A stretch of 64,000 nt of DNA. It comes from Chionis minor. Its lineage: Eukaryota > Chordata > Aves > Charadriiformes > Chionididae. Below, piece after piece: positions 35,501 to 48,500 of this stretch (its first letter is position 1; every line of letters starts with the position of its first letter). The notes below the pieces were generated by a model. It worked only from the letters and a program-made list of their open reading frames with translations. It was not told the DNA's origin and did no database searches. The position numbers and the translations under genes were made by a program. The stretch is from assembly GCA_013398295.1 (NCBI GenBank), contig VZSF01001886.1, positions 1,184,458-1,248,457 of the forward strand, given 5' to 3'.

Positions 35501-38500
35501 TTAGTAAGTGAGAAGACAGTATCATGGGGTGTGATTCACATTTCAAAGTATTTTATAGGCCTCCTGCATTTCCAAAATTGTGTAGAAGGGGCTTAGCAGA
35601 GGGGTCACACTTTGGAAGTAACTTCCGTTTAAGAAGAGCCTTTCCATGTGAAGTCTGTAGCCTACCTGTGTCACTACTCTTATTTTTCCGCTGTTGCTGT
35701 TTGAGACGAGATTCACAACAAACTTTTATTTGTTCGTGATTGAAAAAACAAAGAGCAGGTCTCACTTAGCAGCATCCCAAGTGTCCATTAGACATCTATT
35801 GCTTGAAGTGCTGTATCAAACAGGAGCAATTCTGGTCTGTAGTAGTGCTGTAGTCTGTAGAAGTGCTGTATCAAACAGGAGCAAAGTCCTACAGAAGCAG
35901 TATCCAAGGCTTAATAAGAATTTGTGCTGTTCCCAAATGTACAAAGAGATAAACTTCTTTGGAAGTCAGTGGCCACTCCAGTAGCCCTGTGTCAGTTAGC
36001 TTGATGAGGGAGGGAATAATATTGCTAAATCAAATTTAGGTGAAGTGACCAAACCAGCAGAACAGTTGTGTATATATACCCTATAAATAAGCTACTCTTC
36101 CTTTGGGGAGTAGTTATTATCACGGAATGGATTTCACTAGATTTTAACTGAAATAAATGTTCTGTTCTGTATTTCCTCACTTTTAACTGAAGAAAAATAA
36201 CTAATTATCTTCAGGGAAGAATTACTATCAAGAATCGATAGGCAGACTTTTTTCTCCCAGCTAATGACCCAAAGGAAATTCAAGGCAGTCAGTATCATGT
36301 CGAGGCCTTATTTCATGTAGTGTGCAAACTGAGTAAACGTTTCATGGCCAACAGGTTACTTGTCATGATTTATCAAATAATTACCAACAAAAGTTAGAAC
36401 TTCTGCCATAGGCTGAATTCATAAATGGATCGTTTCAATGTAATTTTAACTCCCTAGGGCCTTCTTAGTAAGATAAATTTTCATTCAGTCCAAATAAAAT
36501 GAATGTTGTCTGATGATAGGATATTTAAATATGCCCAAAGACGTACTTCAAAAACACAAGCTACAGGAACTTTCAATAGGACTTCCAGCTATAATGTGAG
36601 ATGCATCTTGCATTCACTCGTGGGCTCTTGTTCTGAAAACATGGGGAAATCAGGCCTAGAGATAACTTTAGATTTATGCTATTCTGTTTGCTCATTTTGC
36701 ATCTTAATTGTCAACATAGACAATATTCAAGGAAGGCAATACCTCCACTATATCTTCATTCTTAGTGTGTTTAAAATGAAACATCCATTATGATACGTGT
36801 ATCAAATAAAAATACTGGACAATCATTGAAATTAGGAAAATGTCTCAAAGAAGAAGAATATTTAGTCATTAAAAACATCTTTGCCTCTTCCCTCATAAAA
36901 TACACTTCAGTCATTTTGGCTGAAGAAGAGTGGGGAAATTTGAGTAGCTAAAGGTGGAGTTACAAAAATAGAACTTTTCAAAATCAGGAAATCAGACAAA
37001 TAACTCTGTCCCAATCAATATTTCCTGGCTTCAAACTCTTGTACGTGAAGTACAAGACTGTACATTGATTATATGCATTTCTCCTAAAAACAAGGAGAAA
37101 TGGCAACCTAAGCTCGTGTATTTCAGTATCCAACTTCAAAAATTTGGGGACAAAGGAGGTCCAAGACAAGCCATCTCTTCATTAATGATTCTGAATAAAT
37201 AATTATATTTTACTTCTTGGAGGCTCAGTGCATCACCGTTCTATTAAAAACACGGTACTGATTCTTCCAAGTAATTCTTAAATCTTAGCAGGAAAACACT
37301 ACTCGGAAAATGAATGTTTTCATTTCGTGAGTACCGAACCCTCTCTCAACTAATGTTTACATAGGCGTCACATTTCTTGAATTCCCACACTCTGTAAATA
37401 TCTGAGCACCTGGACTTCCTTTACAGAGCAGCAGTGTTTCCTCCAACCGATTCAGATGATCAAGCATGATGATCACTATGGTTCCTCTACTCCTAAGACC
37501 AGTGACAGTATGAACTAAACGTTGGTAAAGTCATCACTGAGGAATTGAGAATTTTTAAAAGCTTTTCCAAAGATGCATAAAGTTAGCATTGAACAGATGT
37601 TCTAAAAATTCAAAAATACCCTCATTAATCCCTACTTTTTAATGTCTCCTTTCATGCTTGCAAGAGTTCATGCATTTAACTTATTCTCCAATGTCATCAA
37701 TTTTCTTCAAAGATGTATTTCTTTAATTAAAATAGTTATTATAGCTGTCACTGATGCAACATCATCTTAAAGTTCCTCTTGGGTACGTTTGCAGCTGAGT
37801 GTTCCCTGGAAGTAAGAATGTTGTCAGTTTGGCGTTTGAAATCTTGTTGCGTTCTGGGACCATTTCCGTGCCTTTGCAAGTGAGCCTAGGGAAAAAAAAT
37901 GCATGAAGGAAGTATTTCATTGTTATATTTCCTATTAAGTGCTGTAGCTTTACCTGACAGTTGGTGAGTGGAAACAACAATTTGATAAATGTGTGGAGAC
38001 ATGGTAGAAGGCAATGGGGGAAAGTAGCAGCAGAGCTAAGGAAGTCCCAGAATAGGAGTTCTACCCTGATGTGATAATCCTGGCTGTTTAGCGACAACAA
38101 CTGATGTTTTCTTTATCAAGTTTCAAACTTGTGGGGTCTCGTTCTCTTCTTGTGATGTACATTAGGAGTAAATTGGGAGTAACACCATGGTAGCCACAAA
38201 TAAGATAAGCTAATGGCAGCATCATTGGGTCACACTGGCATTTTGTCCTCTTGGAATCCAGTGGTCACATGCATTTGTTACTGAGAACTGGATTGGGCCC
38301 GGAATTAGCATAATTCATAAAAATCTGAAAGACACAAGAACTGAACCAGCCATTAAGGGGAAGCAAGAGTAGTGTAGAATACCTTTTCCCACCTCTGGAG
38401 ACTATTTTGAACGAGTGTGGAAAAATTTTCACAAAAATCTCTAGCAAGCTAGAATTTAATCAAAATCAAGCAGGAGTATAAAGTGAGAAGAAGTCAGAAA

Positions 38501-40173
38501 TGAAATATAAAACAAGAGTAGTAAATTCTGAAATGAATTCTGGAAAACTAGAGGAGTTCGATGCCTGTAGTCATTAGTCTGAAAGACAGAACATGTCAAA
38601 ATAAAGGGAATATCGTGCAAGAAATATCAGTGCAGCGTGAGAAGTTTCATGGATTTTTCAAACCTAAATGGATTTATGGCAAATGACGGACAAACTTACC
38701 TTTAGTTTCCTGGGATTTTTTTCTTTTAGTTCTCTAAATACTATTTTAAGCTGTCATATTCTGAAATCCTGTCTTGAGTGGTATTCCTCTTGATTTCAGG
38801 AGACCTGGTAAAAAAAAAAAAAAAAGAACTGGGATCAGAATTCTTGCTCTATGTAGGAAGCAATAGAAGAGCAGCCTTTGTACTTGTGTGCGCTTCACTT
38901 TTCGTGCTCACAAGGAAAGCATTCGTGTTGCTTGCAGATGTACCCTGCTTGGAAAATCACTGGCTTGATAGAATGTAATAGGCAGAGAGATGAAGAAAAA
39001 GCACGTGCAGAAGTTTCAACAAATACCTTAGTTGTCCTTTGCGTTTGTGGCGGTCTGTGTGTTTGGCGAAGCGCAGGTGACAGTCTCTCATCCCTCAGAG
39101 GCTGTGCCTGAGGCAAGCCCGTGTGTGGGGACGGTTTACCTGATGGCTGTATTCCGTGCTGGCAGCCAGCCTGGCATAGGGGTTTGGTGTTTGGTTTTTC
39201 CAGCCTTAGGGGTAGCGAGTTTTGGTTCAGAAAGAAGCAGTAAGCACAGACTGATTGGTGACTTAGAGGGGCCGTAATTTTACAGGATGTAAAGGATATC
39301 AAGACTGGTGGATTTGGGGATCTTGATCTTTTGCAAAAACTTGCATGAAAAGCACCAGTATACAGCCGTTTTCAGTTTTATCAATATCTATTTCTTTTCA
39401 TTCTGAGTTCGATCCTTTTTTTGAGAGCCACAGGACTATTTAGGAGATACTCTGAATTGTCTCCCAGTCACCCTCCATGCAAGCTCTTGTCACATTTATT
39501 TGTATTAATAAGGGTTTGAATGTCTTGCATCAAGCACAATTTTACTCAAATCTGTGAATTACATACACGCTTATGAATGTTTAAGATGAGAGCCCAGAGA
39601 GTTCTGCTAGCACAGTAGCTACCTCTTCTACTTCTTAGTAATCTGTGAGCGGAAAAAGAAGCATTTAGACTCTGGTTTAGCTAATAACATTTTTTTAAAA
39701 AATTCTAAAACTCAATTACTAGGATTTGGTGACCTTAAAAAAAGGAACAGCACCTGATTAACTGATGAGGTAATAAACAGCAGCAATATAATGTGACCTT
39801 TAAAGAGCAGCTCATGAAAATCTTTTAAAACATTTGGAAAAATTTTTACTCAAAATGTATGTCAAGAAAATATTGTCTGTAGTCTTTTTCCTAATTCTGT
39901 ATTACTAATTTGATACCACGGTATTTGGGTTTTGTACTATGAATTCCTTGTAACTCTAATGTTTCACAGGCTTTATAACAAAGCACGAACTGGGTTTACA
40001 TCTACAGTTTTACTAACCAAACCCCCATCTGGAGATTGTGGCATTCTTATTTCTTTCAATGGAAACTTTATTGATGTGATTTTTTACCTCATGAAATATG
40101 CAATGTTCTATTCAGTTTTTAATTTGATCCATTAAATGCTTCTATAGGGTAAGTGGTCCCATTAATGGATGTA
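29591..40173. other. Unique AT-rich noncoding sequence
   Basis: Over 10 kb with no gene or transposon family recognised. It holds A-runs (15 A at 32062, 16 A at 38810), an (AT)n-like stretch near 30286-30308, and a tandem duplication near 35.8 kb. The 135-codon minus frame at 38895-39302 and the 112-codon minus frame at 37762-38100 have no domain and are compatible with chance. Confidence 0.5.
35805..35884. repeat. Nested local duplication
   Basis: A perfect 25-base direct repeat (starting GAAGTGCTGTATCAAACAGG) lies at 35805-35829 and 35860-35884. Between them, an 18-base unit beginning GTCTGTAG is tandemly repeated (35835-35852 and 35853-35870, one mismatch). The offset of the outer repeat is 55 bases. 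Confidence 0.9.
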
Positions 40174-40763
40174 GAATCATAGAAGAGTTTGAGTTAGAAG
40201 GGACCTTTAAAGGCTGTCTAGTCCAACTGCCCTGCAATGACCAGGGACACCATCAACTAGAGTAGGTTGCTCAGGGACCCGTCCAACCTGACCTGGAATG
40301 GTTCCAAGGATAGGGCATCTACCACCTCCCTGCGCAACCTGGGCCAGTTTCGCCAGCCTCAGCGTAAAAAACGTCTTCCCTATATCTAGTCAAAATTGGC
40401 TTCTTTCAGTTTAAAGCCATTACCCTGTCTTATTGCTACAGGCCCTGCTAAAAAGTTTGTCCCCATCTTTCTTATAAGCCCGCTTTAAGTACTGGAAGGC
40501 CACAACAAGGTCTCCCTGGAGCCTTCTCTTCTCCAGGCTGAAAACCCTATGTTCAGGGCCCCAGAGCTGAATGCAGCACTTCAGGTGGGGTCTCACAAGA
40601 GCAGAGTGGAGAGGCAGAATCCCCTCCCTCGCCCGCTGGCCACGCTGCTTTTGATGCAGCCCAGGATGTCGTTGACTTTCTGAGCACATTTCTGGCTCAT
40701 GTTGAGCTTCTCATCCACCATCACACCCAAGGCTTTCTCCTCAGGGCTGCTCTCAATCCATTT
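40174..40763 (-). mobile_element. CR1 LINE 3' half (minus strand arm of an inverted pair)
   Basis: On the plus strand it starts with AATCATAGAAGAG, the reversed CR1 terminus, then GGGACCTTTAAAGGCTGTCT. On the minus strand it covers the C-terminal part of ORF2 and the whole 3' UTR. It is 5'-truncated near 40763, where it meets a plus-strand CR1. Its 3' UTR is clearly a different subfamily from the neighbour. The two copies therefore arose from separate insertions. Confidence 0.95.
40420..40689 (-). pseudogene. CR1 ORF2 C-terminal fragment
   Basis: An open frame of 89 codons in the sense direction of the minus-strand CR1. It contains [19 protein letters not shown] and SLEKRRLQGDLVVAFQYLK, well-known C-terminal landmarks of CR1 ORF2. 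The frame shifts between the first residues and the LHSALV segment, and stops break it before the 3' UTR. Non-functional. Confidence 0.88.
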
Positions 40764-41272
40764 CGCTGTTCAGACCCACATTCCCAACATAGGAAGGACA
40801 ACGGGCCTGTTGGAGCGGGTCCAGAGAAGGGACACAAAGATGATCAGAGGACTGGAGCACCTCTGGTGTGCGGACAGACTGAGAGAGTTGGGGGGTTTCA
40901 CCCTGGAGAAGAGAAGGCTCCAGGGAAGACCCTACAGCCCCTTCCTGTACCTAAAGCAGCTACAGGAAAGATGGGCAGGGACTCTTCATTGGGGAGCGCA
41001 GCAATAGAACAAGAGATAAGGGGTTTACACTGAAAGCAGGGAGATTTAGATTAGGTATTAGGAAGAAATTCTTTACTGGGAGGGTGGTGAGACACTGTCA
41101 CAGGTTTGCCCAGAGCAGCTGTGGCTGCCCCATCCCTGGAGGTTCAAGGCCAGGTTGGATGGGGCTTGGAGCAACCTGCTCCGGTGGGAGGTGTCCCTGC
41201 CCAGGGCAGGGGGTGAGACTGGATGATCTTTAGGGTCCCTTCCAACCGAAACTTTTCTGTGATTCTGTGATT
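40764..41272 (+). mobile_element. CR1 LINE 3' end (plus strand arm of an inverted pair)
   Basis: It begins 5'-truncated near 40764 with a small internal deletion (CAGACCCACA joined to TTCCCAACATAGGAAGGAC). It continues through the ORF2 C-terminus and ends in the CR1 terminus TTCTGTGATTCTGTGATT at 41272. A 64-base stretch of its 3' UTR (41080-41143) is identical to 29402-29465 in the larger CR1 copy, so both belong to one subfamily. Confidence 0.96.
40795..41007 (+). pseudogene. CR1 ORF2 C-terminal fragment
   Basis: Encodes LLERVQRRDTKMIRGLEHL, then LRELGGFTLEKRRLQG and a degraded tail ending at a stop near 41007. These are CR1 ORF2 C-terminal landmarks. The frame happens to be open leftward to an ATG at 40699, inside the opposite-strand CR1, giving a chimeric 102-codon frame that is an accident of the junction. 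Confidence 0.88.
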
Positions 41273-42235
41273 TTAATTTGATCACCTGCAAGTTTTTATC
41301 TAGCTTGAAAAAACAGAGTAAAATAGAAATTCCTCTGATGTTTGAACACACCATCAAAAACTTGCCATTTCCTTGTAGATTTTAGTAGAAAAGTCTGTTG
41401 AATCCCATGGAATCTATTCTTCATAACACTGTTGTAGTTATGAATAAGCAGTAGCATCTATCTCTTTCACTGACATTCCTGACACTTTCATTACCTTATG
41501 CTTTTGCTCACTTAATGACTATATGCATCCATTACTCTGCTCCGGATTTGTCTCTCTGAAGTGATGCTGACCGTCAGCAGTATGCTGGAAGTCAATACCT
41601 TCCCATTAGAACTCAAGAAACACCGAAAACTTCAGGAATAATTTAAAGGCCTCCAAAGGTGCAGCCACCTGTGTTCCTTTTCCTTCTCTTTATTCACATC
41701 GAAACAGTTGACTCTCGAAAGAGCATGACCCAGATCTGAAATGCAGACAGGTCCTTCCCCTAATTTGCATCTAAGTATAAAATATTTGTATATGAAATTT
41801 AATTCCATGCAAAGGTAAACCTGGAAAAGGTGGTTACTGTCTCATAGATGCCCTTTCTCAATTTTTTTATTTTTTTTTTTAAGCTGGAGAGGGATCCAAG
41901 AGCTCCTAGTCTCCCAGGATGTTGCTTTTTTCTCACCCAGAAAAAAACCCTGATGTGGCCAGTACAAAGAGAATTGTTTATGCTTTTCTGAGTGAATGTG
42001 GAGAAAAAAAGAACCAGAAAATAAAGACAAAACCCTTCTTGAATTTGCTACTTTAATTTTCTGACAGTCTGTCACACAGAAGAAGCGTAAAAATAAAAAA
42101 AATCAGTTTATATGTTTCCTTTAAAACTATTTGAGAAACTAAGCGTGCAGTAGTCATTGAAGAGACTATAATCTGGCTTGAAAGCATAAGAGGAGGCATA
42201 TTAGCAACTTTTTTCTTCCTTTTGTTTTCTCTTAG

Positions 42236-42334
42236 AAATTGAATGGGACAAATCATCACAGTACTGTTCTCTCAAATGCAATTGAACATCTGCCACAGGA
42301 TAAGGATTGTCAGACGTTATGCCTGTGTCTGTAG
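42236..42334 (+). other. Acceptor-led open segment, unidentified
   Basis: A long pyrimidine tract ending TTTTGTTTTCTCTTAG (AG at 42234-42235) is followed by 32 sense codons and a TAG. The peptide starts KLNGTNHHSTVLSN. It could be a terminal exon, but no poly(A) signal follows closely and I do not recognise the peptide. Confidence 0.12.
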
Positions 42335-42530
42335 AGCTTCCCCACAATAATCTCGACTTTCCCCTGACATTCATAAGAGGATGTTACCTCAGGTTCCCCT
42401 ATTTCTCTTTTGTTCATCTCCTATCGTCCTTCCTAGCTTCTTTCTTACTTCTGTCTCTTGTAGATCCTAGCTTTTTCAAGACCTCTTGTTTTCACCATTT
42501 TGATAACAACAAAAGTGGAATTCCCTCAGA

Positions 42531-42552
42531 TTTATTTATTTATTTATTTATT
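42531..42552. repeat. (TTTA)n microsatellite
   Basis: About five and a half uninterrupted TTTA units. A simple tetranucleotide repeat, likely length-variable. Confidence 0.95.
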
Positions 42553-45500
42553 AAAACATTATTCCAATGTTACCTGTATGTTTTGGTCTTTGCCTCTTGC
42601 TTTCACAAGGAAATGAGCCGTATACTGCTGGCGGTAACTGTGCAGCGACCTGTCTCTGTCAGGTTGGCCTGTTTGCTAGTTACAACCAAAGGAGACGAAC
42701 AGGTGGAATCAAAACGAACATAAGTTCACACTTTCATTTTGGCCAGGTAACATGCGCATATTCACCAGCCCACAAGCATGTCTGTAGCTTAGAGCTGTAT
42801 GTTATATGTAATATTGTATGTATAAATGTATGTTGGTTTATGTAGATTTTGTGGTACAGACATGTACCACATCACAGCTGTCATACATCAAGTATTATAA
42901 GTGAATCCGTAGCAAAAGTTATGCAAACTGGATGTCTTAAGTGTAGTGAGTGCTATTCAGCCAAGCAGCCATTGCTGAATCACATTCTCAGCAGACCAAG
43001 GTAAAATGGATAAAAAACTTTGCAAAAAAAGAAAACTTGGTGGTATCTGTCACAAAATTCCCCAAAAGATTACTACTGCTGGAAATGCTGCTTCCTGGAA
43101 TGAAACTGCAATAAGGCAGATAATTTAGATACCTAGAACAAGCCTGCTACAGACACAAGGTACAAATATTAAAGTACTCTGCTGCTTCTGTGTTTAATCA
43201 AAACATGTTAATTTAAAGTATACATTTCAATCCCAGTCATTTCATATTGTATATATATGTATTGGAAAAATAAATATAGTTCTAGTATTGTTTAATAAAA
43301 GAATAACAAAGTTATTCCTGACATAATCACCTTTAAGCTTACCCCTGACCTCAGATATTTTAATTATGTATAAGAGCTAGCAGATCTCCTGTGCAACAAG
43401 GAGCCCTTCATTACCTGTAATTCCTATTTTATAACTTTTTTGTTTGATCTGTTCCAGGATTCATTCTGAAGAAATTCAACAGAATAAATTATCATTCTCC
43501 CCAACCATTTGACTGTAGCTTTGAATATATAATGTATCCACCCATGTATATTATTTATGAAAGATTGATTATTCTTTCATCTCAATATCCCTTTTATGCC
43601 GAGAGAATTTCAGATTTAACGCTTTCCTTCCTAGACATAAAGATTAGCTGTCCAGACATGTGACCACATCCCACACGGGCATGTCGAGCTCGCTGAAAGC
43701 TCATTGCGGTGCCGATGGGAGCTGCAGTTACGCTGCTGGCTCATTGTTGGCTACTGAAGGTAGCTCGGGGGATAGGAAAGGGAATGGGCTTCTTTCTTCT
43801 CATCTATGCCCTGACTGCTGGAACGTGGGCTTTTAGTGAAGCTGGATCGACACAGCATTTTAAATTAAACTCTTGGCTCTGATTTACTGCTTTGCTGCAC
43901 CGGTTTTAAACCAGTGCGTGGAGTAGTACTGAGCTGAAACCATCGAGAAATCAAGGAAAATGGGGATAAAGATGAACTGAAGGTATATAGTTGGAAGCCA
44001 TTTGGGTTTCACTGGCTTTGCTATGTTTCCATAAATAGAATGAAAATAAACAAAACAGAATGTTTGAGGTGGGAAAAATCTGCATTTACTTTTACCTCCA
44101 GGTTTTGGTAAACCTGAGAGATCTGTGTTTCTCAAGGACAGATGGCTTCGTTACCACTTACGCTGCACTGCTGTCACTCGACACATTTCATAGCAGACAG
44201 AGTAAGATGCTGTTTCCTTATCAAACAATGGTGAGAACTTCTGTCTTGTGAATGCATTATCTTTCTTTAGACTGTTCTTAGGATGGTCTCACAGGAAAGA
44301 GTAAATTAAATATGCTTTCTATTGGTACAGCTTTTCAAACATGCGTGCACACACACAGTTCTCAGCAGCTCCAATTGGATATAATTTTGGGTCCTTTCTT
44401 AAAGAGTACTGCGCCGGTTACTGATTACGCATGGATATAACGAATGAAAACTTAGGATGGTTGAGAAATCCTGAAGCACTCTTTAGCGATGAATTAAATT
44501 GCTCCATCAGCCAGAATAATCTTCATTGTGTCCTTTCATCTGTCCACCCTATAGCCTTTGTCCATTCAGCTTCAGCTATTTTTTTATGTAGAAGCAAATC
44601 TTATCTAGAAGCCAACTTAGTGAGAGTGAGGTGGGTTACGTGAAAAATACGGATGGTTATGTGGGTCGTGTAATGCCCATGGTGTCAAGTACACTTAATT
44701 GTGTGAGTTGGGTTTTTTTATTGCTACATTTTGTGGTTTCCTTCCTGTTTTTTGGGGTTTTTTTTGTTTTTTTTTTAGAAACTACTTTTTACCTCTAGGA
44801 TGTCAAGCTTGACTGGAAAATGGCTGGTCAAGGAATAGTTAATCTTGTAATTCAAGGGTTAATGTCAAAGGTATCATTCAGAAGGCTACTCCTTTTTAAA
44901 ATATTTGCCCTGTTAGTCCTTCATAGGTGTTTTGTCAAGTGATGGGCTTTGTAGAACATGCAGCCATTTTAACTTTTGATTACTTTTCAAGAGGTCAGTC
45001 ATTTTCACTCCTTTTTTATCTTTTCTCTCCAGTAAAATTGTAATTATTTGCTCATACTTTTTGTAACAAGTCTGTTTCAAGTTACTGGACAAAATAGTTG
45101 GATTTTTTGTTCTAAAGCCAATGTGAAAATACAAAAAAATGTATTTTCAGATGAAATGAAAGATGGGTTTCCTAAATGATGACTTTTAAAATGTAAATGA
45201 GATACTTGTCATGAGGAAGCATATTTTGCAAATGGTGGATTAAAGCTATGATTTAAAGATATAGAATCAAAATATTTTCATACTATCCTTTTTTGGGGGG
45301 GAGAAGGTTCTTTTTGTCAAAATATCTCCTGATAGAAAGCTGAAACGCTGCTGCAGGTTTTGTTTAAAAATGAATCAAAAAGTTTTACCTAAACTTGTTT
45401 TTGTGTTTTATGATAAAAACATGTTGTCAAGTTGTCCAATAAGGTTATCTTTTTAAATGTGTTGCCTAAGTAATAAGTAGATTACAAATTATTCAGTCAT

Positions 45501-48500
45501 CACCCTGTCAAGGACTGCATGATTGCCACTGGCATTTTGGAAGATGAGACGTGCAAATGAAGGCCCGAATTCTGTAAAGATATCACATTCTCAGGTTTAT
45601 ACACAAAACCAGCCACAATAACTTCTCTGGGACCACACTATGTTTGCTAGCTGCTCTTCCGCAGGGTGTTGTTGTAAAATTCACTCTCATAAAAGCTCTT
45701 TGAATGTCTTCATTCCTGCTGATTCCAAGGTCCATATTCTCAGCAATAAAAGAGATAGGAAGAGAGCAGAGTTCAGTAATCTCTGTGCTCACTTGGAGTT
45801 CAAAGAAACTGGATTTCTTTCCAAACCTGCCAAGTATTTGTTGGTTGACCTTGGTAGACCTTGGTCTTCAGCTCCCTGTGCCTCAGTTTCCTCCTCTTGA
45901 GCACTACTACGGTGCTCTCCGTGCACCGTCTGCAACGAAAAGCAGTCTTTCACTGCTTTTCAGCAATAAGTAGTTCAAGAACATCTGTGGTATTAATAGC
46001 TAGTCACAGGCAATGCAACAGTATTACACTACAAGGCATGCATTTACCTTTCTTATTTAAATCGCACCAGAATACGTGTGTCTCTGGTGAATGTATTGTT
46101 CACTAATAAGATTGCTTTGGATCTAACTTTGTATAGTTCTTGTGGCGAAAACCTTTCAATGCTTTCTATTTTTGATATTTTGTGTCCCTTGGTTTCCTTA
46201 TTCCATCAGTCTAGAAAGCTTTGTCCCATTTCTGTGTCCAGACATCTCATGTTCTTTGCTTACTTGGGAAAGAGGAAGGAATTGTTTGGGGATTCTTAAG
46301 GTTTCTTCCCCATTGAAATTCTTACAGCTTTTTCCAAGAAAAAGAAAATTCCTCTTCCTTTTTGCTCCATGCAATGCAGTCCTACACTCCTATGAAGAAT
46401 AGTTTTCTGTGTGAGATGTAGAGTGCAAACCAAAGGAAGGCAGTCCCTTCGTTACTAATACCTCTGCATGGCTTACTGTGACCCACCAGAGTTAACCCAG
46501 CTGGAGTGGTCTGTGGCCAGAGGCTATTACTCCTCCGTCACAGGGAGACTCTGACTTGTGGTATTTGACATTGCTGGCTGGAGAGCTTGTCTTCATCACA
46601 CACGGCTGATGCTCAGACATAGGCTTTTGGCTGGCTCTACTGTTGCCATCTGTTTCCATGGCATTGCTCCTGCTCACAAGGTGATCTGCCAGTTCTAGTA
46701 GGGCAGAAGTGCCAAGTATAGATTAGTTTGGATAGGTGGACTCGTTTATGCTATAAAAGCCCTGTCTTATGCAAGAATTACCCCCTCTGGAACCTTAACG
46801 CCATGCGTGCACTGTGCTTTTTTCCATTTGCTCTTGCTGTTTTCTCCCTGTATGGTACCTTTGCCTCCTAAAGGCTGCTCTGTCAAGCACCCTGAAGTCA
46901 AGGATGCCTCAAGGCACCAGTTTGCCTCCATAGTTGGCCTCAGTAATTTGCCCACTGAACTGGAGATGGTGTCTAATTTGGCTCCAGTGGATTAGTTCAT
47001 TTGTTGTAAGAACTAGCCAAGAACACTGGGGTTGATGATGAGATCACATCCTGTTAGTTCTTAGTATATTGCACTACTTTTCTTGCTACATGATCACTGT
47101 CCTATTTCTTAAATAAATATTGCACTATCGTGCTTTTAGTTAGTCAAAGAGTAACTGTCAGTAACTGTAAGTAAAGGGCTTTTTTTTAATGTTTGTAATT
47201 AGATTGATGTCATTGTTCTAAGGTCCTGAAGCCATTCTAATTGATCCTGAAACTCTTAAGGTTAAAAGTTCCCTTCTTTCAAAAGATACTCATTTTAATA
47301 ATTTATCTGTTACTCTTCTAATATACATTTTCTTTTGAACTTGTCTTATATTTCAGGGGAAAAGGCAGTTAACAATGAGAAAAATGTATTTGCAGTCTTA
47401 GGCTTCTTTGTTTTGTCTAAAGTACTTTCTATTCTATCCATCCTTTCGGCAAAGCCTGAAGGATTTGTCATTTTGGGTCCACTCTAACTAAAGTTGGTCA
47501 GCATGTTATTAGACAGCCCTGCTAAAGATGTGTAGCTCCAATCTCTGTGTGGGTCTGCCCTGTATCTAGATACATTCTGAAGCTGCTTGGAAAGTCTCCT
47601 GCCATCGTGGTCGCACTGGTGCAGCCTTCCGTAGTCTTCTAACTATCATCACGAGACTGAAAAATCAGTGAGGAAGGAGGTATTTTGTAAAAGGAAAGAA
47701 AAAAAGGCTGGCTAGAGAAATTGTTATAAACAAACTGTAGCGTTTATTGCAGAAGGAAAATTAACTTGCTCGATGGAAAATGAACTATATACCGGTAGAC
47801 CAAGAGGGGAGACGAGGCAGTTGCTCAGGATATCTTAGTTTGCAGTAGCTCAGTATCTCCGCATTCCGTTCTGTTGACATCTCTCTCTATTAATTTTATT
47901 CTTCTACAAAGATTTTTTAAATTACCTTTTCTTTATTCAAAATTAATGACTGAATAATTATTAATAATAAATTAGCATGCCTGAAGATGAAGAGACCAGC
48001 ACTAAAACTTCTCGGGGCTGAAATAAGCCCAAGGCTTTGTTGCTTCCCCACAACATTCCTGGGGCTTTCCAGTTGTGCACCAGTTTTCAGCTAGGAGAAA
48101 TGCAGACTACACCCTTTAAAAACCCAGCCTCTGTTAGACTTTTGTGCACATGCAGAAAAGGAGCATTGTCCCAAGATACGCATGTGCTTCAAGGGTTAAC
48201 AGAGATGGTGAGACAAGACCAGGGACAGGCTCTGACGTTCCTTTCCAGCGTTACTCTGCAAGTAAAGCTAGATCAGCAAACTGTTAAGAACATGGTTTTG
48301 CTTAGTCCATCTTTATGCATCATGTGAGTACAGGTAATCAACCTGTAACGAACCAACTATCATTAACTGACTAATACACGAAATTGCAGAGTGCATTGTT
48401 CTATTATGGACCTTTATGGATGTGAAAGACAATAGCCATCCAGCCGTGACTGCTTTTGGAAATTTGAAGCAGGCATTAGCCCAGGGTTTGGTGGGCAATT

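Noticed and set aside
40174..41272. Twin-priming origin (one CR1 insertion with an inverted 5' part)
   Set aside because: Both arms carry their own 3' terminus and belong to different subfamilies, so they are separate insertions.
42307..42723. 138-codon plus-strand frame
   Set aside because: It runs through a TTTA microsatellite and has no domain. One or two frames of this length are expected by chance in 64 kb of AT-rich sequence.
43650..43690. Two p53-half-site-like words (AGACATGTGA, GGGCATGTCG)
   Set aside because: Both have mismatches in the flanking pyrimidines and their spacing is wider than usual.
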